Position numbers and translations under genes: made by a program. From Alphaproteobacteria bacterium (GTDB lineage Bacteria > Pseudomonadota > Alphaproteobacteria > Rhizobiales > Xanthobacteraceae): a DNA stretch of 64,000 nucleotides. This document shows positions 42,315 through 49,302 of this stretch, one piece after another. Where the stretch lies: assembly GCA_005884685.1 (NCBI GenBank), contig VBAH01000006.1, positions 1-64,000 of the forward strand. Reading direction: 5' to 3'. Position 1 is the first letter of the stretch; each line of letters opens with the position of its first letter. Under the pieces are notes generated by a model, which had not been told where the DNA came from, made no database searches, and saw only the letters and a list, made by a program, of their open reading frames with translations.

Positions 42315-43570
42315 CAATGCCCGTAGATGCGCTTGCGCGCCTGCTCGATGGCGGCGAGTACGGACTCGATGCGCTCCGGCTCGATCATGAATTCCTGAAA
42401 CCCCTTCATGGCGATGAGCGCGAGATCCTCGCTGGTGTCGCGATCGAAGTACTGCGCGAGCCCGTCGGCTTGCCTGAGCAGCGCCTGCCCCTTGGCCAGA
42501 AACGGATCGTCGGCGACCCCCGCCTTCAGATTGACCGGCAGCTGCGAGAGGGCGCGGTTGATGGCTTCCTGCACGTCGGCGCGCAGCACGTAGGCGAGAA
42601 ATCGCCTGGCCCCGTCTTTGTTCCTCGCGCCCGCCGGGATGTGCAGCGAGTTCATCGGCGCATCCTCGTAGCGGCCGACCCCGGGGTCGATGGTGGGAAA
42701 GCGCGCGAAATCCATCTTCTCGCGCAGCCCGGATGGAAAATTCGGAACGATGTAGTTGCCGATCAGCATCATGGCGGCGCGACCCTGATAGAGCAGCGCC
42801 TGACTCTCCTGCCAGCTCAACGATGCATGGTTCCGGGTGAAGCAGCCGCGCTCGAGCAGCGCGCGCCATTTGTCGAACACGGCGCGCACGCGCGGATCGG
42901 TATACGGGATGGTTCCTGCCATGAGCGCCATGTGAAACGCATGACCGTTGGTGCGCAGGTTGAGGTAATCGAACCATGCAGCCGTCGGCCACAGATCCTT
43001 CGAGCCGATCGCGACCGGGTCAATCCCGGCGCTCTTGAGCCTGTCGCAGGCGGCGAGCAATTCGTTCCAGTCGCGCGGCGCCTGCGCGATCCCGGCGCTT
43101 TGCAGCAGGTCGGCGCGAAAATAGAGGCCGACCTGATAATAGGAATACGGCACGCCGTATTGCCGCCCGCCAACGGTGACGAGATCGAGTGCGGGACGAT
43201 GCAGCGATGCGGTCACGTCGGCGGTGAACAGCGAGCTGACGTCGGTGAGCAGTTTCCGCTCGACAAACCCGCGCATGCGATTGCCGGCAAACCAGAACAC
43301 GACATCGGGGGACGCGCCGGTCAGCCAGTTGCGGATCGACTTCTTGTAGCTCTCGTGGTCGTAGATGTTGAACTTGACCTGGATGTCCGGGTTTTCGCGT
43401 TCGAATGCCGCGACCGCCGCACTCCAGGCGGCGCGCGGCGCGGGATCGGACGTGTTGGCGTTGATAATCAGGGTGCGCGCGGGCGCCGGGCCTGCCGCAC
43501 CGAGCACCAACGCCACCACGCAGACCACAAGGCCGCACGGCCCCCGCATAACTGCCCCACGTCCGCTCAT
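42314..43570 (-). CDS. Sugar ABC transporter substrate-binding protein (UgpB-like)
   Basis: A 418-residue periplasmic binding protein with a signal peptide (about residues 1-31, LVVCVVALVLGAAGPAPA). Family-1 extracellular solute-binding features: AFERENPDIQVKFNIYDHESYKKSIRNWLTGASPDVVFWFAGNRMRGFVERKLL, GVPYSYYQVGLYFRADLLQSAG and a late GRAAMMLIGNYIVPNF. It is the first gene of a three-gene operon that lacks its own ATP-binding subunit, so a shared ATPase elsewhere must energise transport. Confidence 0.92.
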   Translation of the reverse strand: MSGRGAVMRGPCGLVVCVVALVLGAAGPAPARTLIINANTSDPAPRAAWSAAVAAFERENPDIQVKFNIYDHESYKKSIRNWLTGASPDVVFWFAGNRMRGFVERKLLTDVSSLFTADVTASLHRPALDLVTVGGRQYGVPYSYYQVGLYFRADLLQSAGIAQAPRDWNELLAACDRLKSAGIDPVAIGSKDLWPTAAWFDYLNLRTNGHAFHMALMAGTIPYTDPRVRAVFDKWRALLERGCFTRNHASLSWQESQALLYQGRAAMMLIGNYIVPNFPSGLREKMDFARFPTIDPGVGRYEDAPMNSLHIPAGARNKDGARRFLAYVLRADVQEAINRALSQLPVNLKAGVADDPFLAKGQALLRQADGLAQYFDRDTSEDLALIAMKGFQEFMIEPERIESVLAAIEQARKRIYGH

Positions 43571-43681
43571 GCATCCGGAAGAGAAGCGTCGCGCCCCGAG
43601 CGGCTCTCGAGGGGAACCTAGACTGCCATTCTCGTTCCGTCACCAGCCGTCCCGCCGCGCCGGATCGTCGCGCGGTCACCA

Positions 43682-45214
43682 ATGCTATCCCGTGAAATGG
43701 AACTCCTCCGACCTGTTCGGACTTGGGATTTGTCGCTTACTATGCGCGGGCCAGTCATCTTCGGGAGTACCGCCTTGGCGGATGATGGGGGATTGCTTCA
43801 GGCGCCGGTACATGCCGGCGCACCGCCCGATGGCGCGTGGCGCAGCGTGGAGCAGGAGTTGCGCGAGCGCGAGGACATTCTCGCGCTGGCCGAGCGCTCC
43901 GCGGGCATCGGTGTCTGGGACATGGACATGGCGATGCGCACGGTACGCGCGACGCCGCAGTTCTTCCGCATCCTCGGCCTCGAACCGACCGACCAGCCGG
44001 TGCCGATCGAACGGCTGCGCGCCGTGCGCCATCCGGACGATCGCGACCAGGTGGTGAGCAATTTCCAGCGCGTGATGGCGACCGGCGAGGACCAGTACGA
44101 CGCCGAGTATCGCATTATCCGCCCGGACGGCGAGGTGCGCTGGATCTTCGGGCGCGGGCGCGTTGTGCGCGACCAGTTTGGCAGCCCGATACGTTATAGC
44201 GGGGTCGACATCGACATCACGGATCGCCGGCGGACCGAAGAGGCATTACGCGACAGCGAGGAGCGGTACCGTACGCTGGTCGAGAACGCGAACGACCTGG
44301 TGTTCACGCTCGACCTCGATTTTCGCATTACCTCAGCCAATCCGGCGGTGCAGCGGCTGCTCGGCTACAAGCCGGAAGAGCTGATCGGCACGCGGCTCGG
44401 CAGCTACGTGCCGGCGGAACAACTCGCCAAGCATCGCGACATGCTGCAGCGCAAGCTTTCGGGCGAAGCGGCCGAAACCCGCTACGAGATGCAGGTCGTT
44501 GGGCGCAATGGCGAAACCCGTACGCTGGAAACAAGCTCGCGGCTGTCGTTCGATCGCTCCGGCAAGCCAAACGCCATCCAGGCGATTGCGCGCGACATTA
44601 CCGAGCGCAAGAAGTACGAGGAGCATCTCGCCTTCACGACGCGCGAGTTGTCCCATCGCACCAAGAACGTGCTCGCGGTCGTGCTCGCGATGGTGCGCCA
44701 GATCGGCAAGCAGACCGACAGCTTCGAGCAGTTCGAGGAGCGGTTTGCCGGCTGCATCAAGGCGCTGGCGTTCTGCCACGACCTTCTGGTGGAAAGCGAT
44801 TGGCAGGGAGCGGATTTGCGCAGCCTGGTCGCGCTGCAGGTGGCGCCGTTCGGCGGGCTCGACGGCAAGCGCTTCATTGCGCGCGGCCCGACCGTCACGC
44901 TCGCGCCGCAGGCAACACAGCTCGTCGGGCTGGCGCTGCACGAGCTGGCGACCAATGCGGCCAAGCACGGCGCGCTGACGACGCCGGCCGGCGTCGTGGC
45001 GATCGAATGGCAGCCCGAACCGGCGGGCGGAGCGGCGCGGCTGGTCTGGCGCGAACAGGACGGCCCGCGCGTCGCGCCGCCGACCCGGCGGGGATTCGGC
45101 CACACGGTGCTGGAGCGCATGGCAGCCTCGCTCGGCGGCGAGGTCTCGCTCGAATTCCTGCCGCAAGGCGTGCGCTGGTCGGTTCTGGTCAGCCCTGCGC
45201 ATATCGTGCGCTGA
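43682..45214 (+). CDS. PAS-containing HWE histidine kinase
   Basis: A 510-residue soluble sensor kinase. Two PAS domains, about residues 62-185 (GVWDMDMAMRTVRATPQFF) and 190-308 (ANDLVFTLDLDFRITSANPAVQRLLGYKPEEL), precede the HWE core: phospho-accepting H325 in RELSHRTKNVLAVV, N box ALHELATNAAKHGAL, and W-R-E in VWREQDGP. These are the H, W and E that give the family its name. No response regulator is adjacent. The first ATG at 43682 has no clear binding site, so the ATG at 43742 (MRGPVIFG) may be the real start. Divergent from the ABC transporter operon. Confidence 0.9.
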   Translation: MLSREMELLRPVRTWDLSLTMRGPVIFGSTALADDGGLLQAPVHAGAPPDGAWRSVEQELREREDILALAERSAGIGVWDMDMAMRTVRATPQFFRILGLEPTDQPVPIERLRAVRHPDDRDQVVSNFQRVMATGEDQYDAEYRIIRPDGEVRWIFGRGRVVRDQFGSPIRYSGVDIDITDRRRTEEALRDSEERYRTLVENANDLVFTLDLDFRITSANPAVQRLLGYKPEELIGTRLGSYVPAEQLAKHRDMLQRKLSGEAAETRYEMQVVGRNGETRTLETSSRLSFDRSGKPNAIQAIARDITERKKYEEHLAFTTRELSHRTKNVLAVVLAMVRQIGKQTDSFEQFEERFAGCIKALAFCHDLLVESDWQGADLRSLVALQVAPFGGLDGKRFIARGPTVTLAPQATQLVGLALHELATNAAKHGALTTPAGVVAIEWQPEPAGGAARLVWREQDGPRVAPPTRRGFGHTVLERMAASLGGEVSLEFLPQGVRWSVLVSPAHIVR

Positions 45215-45276
45215 GGCACTCTTGCCGAGCGCGCCGGCAATCTCCATTGTTCGCGGTGCGCTGTGGAGACTTTGCC

Positions 45277-45567
45277 ATGACCCAGACCAACAATCGCTTC
45301 TTCGACGAAGTCGCGCGGCTGATGAACGACGCCGCCGGGGTCGCTTCCGGCGTGCGGCGCGAGTTCGACACCGTGGTGAAAACCCAGGCCGAGCGCATCC
45401 TGCGCGACCTCGATATCGTGCAGCGGGAGGAGTTCGAGGCGGTGAAGGAGATGGCACGGCTCGCGCGCGAGGAGAACGAGGCATTGAAGGCGCGCGTCGC
45501 CGCGCTGGAGGCCGAACTCAACCGGCCGCTGCCCAATCCGCCGGGCATTTCGGAATCGTCACCCTAG
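45277..45567 (+). CDS. ubiK: Ubiquinone biosynthesis accessory factor UbiK family
   Basis: A 96-residue protein with the BMFP domain: NNRFFDEVARLMNDAAGVASGVRREFDTVVKTQAERILRDLDIVQREEFEAVKEMA, then a coiled coil (EENEALKARVAALEAELNR). UbiK supports the cytosolic ubiquinone biosynthesis complex. ATG at 45277 is chosen at the conserved NNRF start. In relatives it neighbours lgt; here it is 4.7 kb away because the ABC transporter and kinase lie between. Confidence 0.9.
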   Translation: MTQTNNRFFDEVARLMNDAAGVASGVRREFDTVVKTQAERILRDLDIVQREEFEAVKEMARLAREENEALKARVAALEAELNRPLPNPPGISESSP

Positions 45568-45699
45568 CGCCGGGACGCCCGATTTCCTTGTCTTTCCGGC
45601 CTTGCCCGGCTATAAGCCCGCTCGCCTGCGGCCCCGACACCCCTGGAGGCGCGCCGTGGCAAATTCCGTAGCACAATCAACACTCAAGGATACCGAACT

Positions 45700-46425
45700 A
45701 TGGCGACCGCCAATGAACTGAGTGCGACGGCGCGTCCGAAGGCCGGCAAGGGGGCCGCCCGGGCCGTGCGTCGCGAGGGCCGCGTGCCGGCCGTGATCTA
45801 TGGCGACGGCAAGGAGCCGATCGGCATTTCGCTCGACTTCAAGGAACTCAAGCAGAAGATCTACGCGGGACACTTCCTCACCACCGTCTGCAACCTCGAC
45901 GTGGACGGGACGAAACACCGCGTCATCCCGCGCGACTTCCAGCTCGATCCCGTGATGGACAATCCCGTGCACGTTGATTTCCTGCGCCTCGGCGAGGGCG
46001 CGCTGGTGCGCGTGCGCGTGCCGATCCGCGCGAAGAACGCCGATCAGGCGCCCGGCATCAAGCGCGGCGGCACCGTCAACATCGTGACCCACACGATCGC
46101 CGTGCAGGTGCCGGCCGACGACATTCCGCAGGCGTTCGAGGTCGATCTCACGGGCCTCGAGATCAACTACTCGCGCCACCTGAGCGACATCACGCTGCCG
46201 CCGAACGTGAAAGTGCTCGAGCACGGCGACATCACGCTGGTCACCATCGTGCCGCCGTCGGGCTATGCCGAGGAAATGAAGGCCGCCGCCGAAGCCGCTG
46301 CTGCCGCTGCTGCCGCCGCTGCTGCCGCTGCCGAAGCGCCTGCCGCTCCCACCGGTGCGCCCGGTGCCGCACCTGCCGCTGCTGCTGCGCCTGCCGCTGC
46401 TGCTGCCGCGCCCGAGAAGAAGTAA
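45700..46425 (+). CDS. rplY: 50S ribosomal protein L25 / general stress protein Ctc
   Basis: A 241-residue 5S rRNA-binding protein of the long Ctc type. The L25 fold covers residues 1 to about 95 ([33 protein letters not shown]). The TL5-like C-terminal domain follows ([25 protein letters not shown]). The last 50 residues are almost pure alanine and proline, encoded by GCC/GCT repeats. It is followed by pth and ychF, a conserved order in Rhizobiales. Confidence 0.95.
   Translation: MATANELSATARPKAGKGAARAVRREGRVPAVIYGDGKEPIGISLDFKELKQKIYAGHFLTTVCNLDVDGTKHRVIPRDFQLDPVMDNPVHVDFLRLGEGALVRVRVPIRAKNADQAPGIKRGGTVNIVTHTIAVQVPADDIPQAFEVDLTGLEINYSRHLSDITLPPNVKVLEHGDITLVTIVPPSGYAEEMKAAAEAAAAAAAAAAAAAEAPAAPTGAPGAAPAAAAAPAAAAAAPEKK
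46278..46412 (+). repeat. GCC/GCT trinucleotide-rich tract encoding the rplY alanine tail
   Basis: Long runs of GCC, GCT and GCG codons encode stretches of up to thirteen alanines broken by Glu, Pro, Thr and Gly. Such tracts vary in length between strains by replication slippage without breaking the frame. It is coding, at the end of rplY. Confidence 0.75.
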
Positions 46426-46475
46426 GCCGCGCGCGTTTCCGCTCCCGGCGCGCGCCGGGGGCGGCTCTCCGACCG

Positions 46476-47096
46476 ATGGCCCGATCCATGCTGCTGTTCG
46501 TCGGACTCGGCAATCCCGGCGCCAAACACGCCGGCAACCGCCACAACGTCGGCTTCATGGTGGTGGATGCGATCGCCAAGCGCCACGGTTTCCCGCCGTG
46601 GCGCCGCCGCTTCCAGGGCGTGGCGGCCGAAGGCACGATCGGCACCAGGAAGGCACTGCTGCTGCTTCCCGGCACCTACATGAACGAGTCCGGGCGCGCG
46701 GTTGGCGAGGCGGCGCATTTCTACAAGGTCCCGGCCGGCGACATTGCGGTGTTCCACGACGAGATCGAACTGCCGCCTGGAAAGGTGCGCGTGAAGGTCG
46801 GCGGCGGCATCGCCGGGCACAACGGGTTGCGCTCGGTCAGCGCGCATGTCGGCAACGACTACAAGCGCGTGCGCATCGGCGTCGGCCATCCGGGCGCGAA
46901 GGAGCTGGTGCACCCGCACGTGCTGAGCGATTTCGCGGTAGCTGAACGCCCTTGGGTGGCGGCGCTCACCGACGTGATCGCGGCGAACGCCGAACTGCTC
47001 GCGGCGGGCAAGGACGCGAGCTTCCAGAACAAGGTGCATCTCGCGATGGCCGCGAAGGGCTTCGGCGAGCAAAAAGAAGAAACCGAGGACAACTAG
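46476..47096 (+). CDS. pth: Peptidyl-tRNA hydrolase
   Basis: A 206-residue esterase that releases peptide from peptidyl-tRNA dropped by the ribosome. Motifs: [28 protein letters not shown] with the catalytic histidine, [51 protein letters not shown] and [11 protein letters not shown] at 46476; an alternative ATG at 46488 would begin at [11 protein letters not shown]. The stop codon is directly followed by the ychF ATG. Confidence 0.95.
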   Translation: MARSMLLFVGLGNPGAKHAGNRHNVGFMVVDAIAKRHGFPPWRRRFQGVAAEGTIGTRKALLLLPGTYMNESGRAVGEAAHFYKVPAGDIAVFHDEIELPPGKVRVKVGGGIAGHNGLRSVSAHVGNDYKRVRIGVGHPGAKELVHPHVLSDFAVAERPWVAALTDVIAANAELLAAGKDASFQNKVHLAMAAKGFGEQKEETEDN

Positions 47097-48194
47097 ATGG
47101 GCTTCAAGTGCGGCATCGTCGGGCTGCCCAATGTCGGCAAGTCGACGCTCTTCAATGCGCTCACCGAGACGGCGGCGGCGCAGGCGGCGAACTATCCGTT
47201 CTGCACCATCGAGCCGAATGTCGGCGAAGTCGCGGTGCCCGATCCCCGGCTCGCCGTGCTGGCGAAGCTCGGCAAGTCGGCCGAGATCATCCCGACCCGG
47301 CTCACCTTCGTGGACATCGCGGGCCTGGTGAAGGGCGCCTCGAAAGGCGAGGGGCTCGGCAACCAGTTTCTCGGCAACATCCGCGAGGTCGACGCGATCG
47401 CGCACGTGGTGCGCTGCTTCGACGACCCGGACGTGACCCACGTGGGCAGCAGGATCGATCCGGTCGCCGACATCGAGACGATCGAGACCGAGTTGATGCT
47501 CGCCGATCTCGAGAGTCTCGAGAAGCGGGTCGATGCGCTGGAGAAACGCATCCGCGGCCAGGACAAGGAGGCGAAGGAAACGCGGGACCTGGTCAACCGC
47601 GCGCTTGCGCTGCTGCGCGACGGCAAGCCGGCGCGGCTCGTCGAGCGCAAGGGCGAGGAAGAGACGCTGTTTCATGCGCTCGGCCTGCTCACCTCGATGC
47701 CGGTGCTGTACGTGTGCAACGTCGACGAGGCCGCGGCTGCGACCGGCAACGACTATTCGCGTGCGGTGGAAACGCGCGCGGCCGAAGAGGGCGCCGCCTC
47801 CGTCGTCATCTCGGCCAAGATCGAGGCCGAGATCGCGGTGCTGCCGCGCGAGGAGCGCGAGCACTTTCTGGCCGACATCGGGCTCACGGAGCCGGGGCTC
47901 GATCGCCTGATCCGCGCCGGCTACGGGCTCTTGCACCTGGTGACTTTCTTCACCGTCGGCCCGAAGGAGACGCGCGCCTGGACCGTGACCAAGGGCTCGC
48001 GCGCGCCGCAGGCGGCGGGCGTGATCCACACCGATTTCGAGCGCGGCTTCATCCGCGCCGAGACCATTGCGTACGACGACTACGTCAAGGGCGGCGGCGA
48101 GGCGGGCGCGCGCGACATCGGCAAGCTGCGGCTGGAAGGCAAGGAGTACGAGGTCGCCGACGGCGACGTGATGCATTTCCGGTTCGCGACGTGA
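47097..48194 (+). CDS. ychF: Redox-regulated ATPase YchF (OLA1 family)
   Basis: A 365-residue Obg-family P-loop protein that prefers ATP. G1 is [18 protein letters not shown]3-like is [22 protein letters not shown], and NVDEA replaces the NKxD motif, as expected for the ATP-specific family. Coiled coil in 120-200 and a TGS domain at the C-terminus ([20 protein letters not shown]). It directly follows pth. Its last 85 bases (48108-48192) are duplicated at 48901-48985. Confidence 0.95.
   Translation: MGFKCGIVGLPNVGKSTLFNALTETAAAQAANYPFCTIEPNVGEVAVPDPRLAVLAKLGKSAEIIPTRLTFVDIAGLVKGASKGEGLGNQFLGNIREVDAIAHVVRCFDDPDVTHVGSRIDPVADIETIETELMLADLESLEKRVDALEKRIRGQDKEAKETRDLVNRALALLRDGKPARLVERKGEEETLFHALGLLTSMPVLYVCNVDEAAAATGNDYSRAVETRAAEEGAASVVISAKIEAEIAVLPREEREHFLADIGLTEPGLDRLIRAGYGLLHLVTFFTVGPKETRAWTVTKGSRAPQAAGVIHTDFERGFIRAETIAYDDYVKGGGEAGARDIGKLRLEGKEYEVADGDVMHFRFAT
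48108..48192 (+). repeat. ychF 3'-end segment, first copy of a direct repeat
   Basis: From GCGCGCGACATCGGCAAGC to CGGTTCGCGACGT. Recurs in the same orientation at 48901-48985 with three mismatches in 85 bases (positions 48116, 48171, 48176). The segment encodes the last 28 residues of YchF. Confidence 0.95.
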
Positions 48195-48201
48195 GGGGCG
48201 G

Positions 48202-48894
48202 GTGAGCGGTCTCGTGAGCGTCATTCGCGATCCGGAACTGGAGCGGCTGCTTTCGGCCTTGCACACCAGAAGCGACGCGCAGGCGGAGGAGCTACGAGCC
48301 TTCGAAGCCCAGCGCGCGCAGGGCGGACCACAGTCTGGCGAGCAAGCGATCAAGGCTTTTCGCAGCGACAAGCTGGTTGCCCTCGACCGCGACAAGGCGG
48401 AATTCTGCTACCAGCTTTGCCGCGCGAGCGATGCTCGCCGGGTCGTCGAGGTCGGCACGTCTTATGGCGTCTCGACGCTCTATCTCGCCGCGGCGGTGCG
48501 CGACAATATCCGCGCCGGCGGCGGCGACGGGGTGGTGATCGGCACCGAATACGAGCCGACGAAAGCGCGGGCCGCGCGGGCAAACTTCCAACAGGCGGGC
48601 TTGGATACCTTCATCGAGCTGCGCGAGGGAGATCTCCGCGAGACGCTCAGAGAGATCGACGGGCCGGTCGATTTCATGCTGGTGGACATCTGGATCGCGA
48701 TGGCGCGACCGGCACTGGAATTGGTGGCGCCGCGCCTCAAGCCGGGCGCGATCGTGATCTGCGACAACACCGGACAGTACCGCGCCGAATACGCGGACTA
48801 CTTTGCCTTCCTCAACGACCCGGCGCACGGCTTTCGCACGATGACGCTGCCGTTCAACGGCGGGCTCGAGTTCTCGGTACGTTGTCGGGATTGA
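48202..48894 (+). CDS. Class I SAM-dependent O-methyltransferase-like protein
   Basis: A 230-residue methyltransferase. The SAM motif is RRVVEVGTSYGVSTLYLAAAV and then an acidic GTEYEPTKARAARANFQQAG; PVDFMLVDIWIAMARPALELVAPRLKPGAIVICDN supplies the later strand motifs of COG4122-type O-methyltransferases. GTG start at 48202, 7 bases after the ychF stop. It stands between ychF and a displaced copy of the ychF 3' end. Substrate unknown. Confidence 0.85.
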   Translation: MSGLVSVIRDPELERLLSALHTRSDAQAEELRAFEAQRAQGGPQSGEQAIKAFRSDKLVALDRDKAEFCYQLCRASDARRVVEVGTSYGVSTLYLAAAVRDNIRAGGGDGVVIGTEYEPTKARAARANFQQAGLDTFIELREGDLRETLREIDGPVDFMLVDIWIAMARPALELVAPRLKPGAIVICDNTGQYRAEYADYFAFLNDPAHGFRTMTLPFNGGLEFSVRCRD

Positions 48895-48900
48895 GGGGCG

Positions 48901-48985
48901 GCGCGCGAGATCGGCAAGCTGCGGCTGGAAGGCAAGGAGTACGAGGTCGCCGACGGCGACGTGGTGCATGTCCGGTTCGCGACGT
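48901..48985 (+). pseudogene. Displaced copy of the ychF 3' end
   Basis: A direct copy of 48108-48192 with three mismatches, which would give D-to-E, M-to-V and F-to-V changes. It reads as [20 protein letters not shown] followed by VVHVRFAT and a TAG, in the same frame as the methyltransferase but after its TGA. No start codon, so it is not expected to be translated except by stop readthrough. Confidence 0.95.
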
Positions 48986-49000
48986 AGGGGGCCCGCAGCG

Positions 49001-49157
49001 CGGATTGAGCGGAGCGAAATCCGGGTGGGTTTCACATGGTCCAATATCGGCGAATTTCCGTCGCGGGCGGTCGTAACTCGTAGACCAGCTTGAGCAAGCG
49101 AAAGCCGGGACTGCCTTGCGGATCGGCGGCCCCCGGATTCGCTGCGCTTAATCCGGG
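49001..49157. repeat. Pair of CCCGGAT/ATCCGGG palindromes
   Basis: CGGATTGAGCGGAGCGAAATCCG (49001-49023) is a first palindrome. CCCGGATT (49132-49139) and AATCCGGG (49150-49157) form a second with loop CGCTGCGCTT. The two are in opposite orientation. The same family lies next to the displaced mtnP fragment at 13486-13512. Confidence 0.75.
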
Positions 49158-49192
49158 CTACGGGCTACGCATTCGGCCACCGCGATGCGGTC

Positions 49193-49286
49193 GTAGGGCG
49201 CGATAAGCGAAAGCGCACTGCGCCGGCGACGTTGTGGTTTCGCGCGGCGCAATGCGCTCGGCTGCGCATCGCTTATTGCGCCCTAC
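49193..49286. repeat. 94-bp inverted-repeat element with 18-bp arms
   Basis: GTAGGGCGCGATAAGCGA (49193-49210) matches the reverse complement of 49269-49286 at 17 of 18 positions. The interior carries a second pair (GCGCACTGCGCC area and GGCGCAATGCGC). It looks like a small non-autonomous mobile element (MITE-like). It ends 16 bases before the stop of the GGDEF-EAL gene on the other strand. Confidence 0.75.
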
Positions 49287-49302
49287 GGCGGCGACGCGGT
49301 CA

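Noticed and set aside
46263-48395. A 710-codon minus-strand frame antisense to rplY, pth and ychF
   Set aside because: Three conserved housekeeping proteins are encoded on the plus strand.
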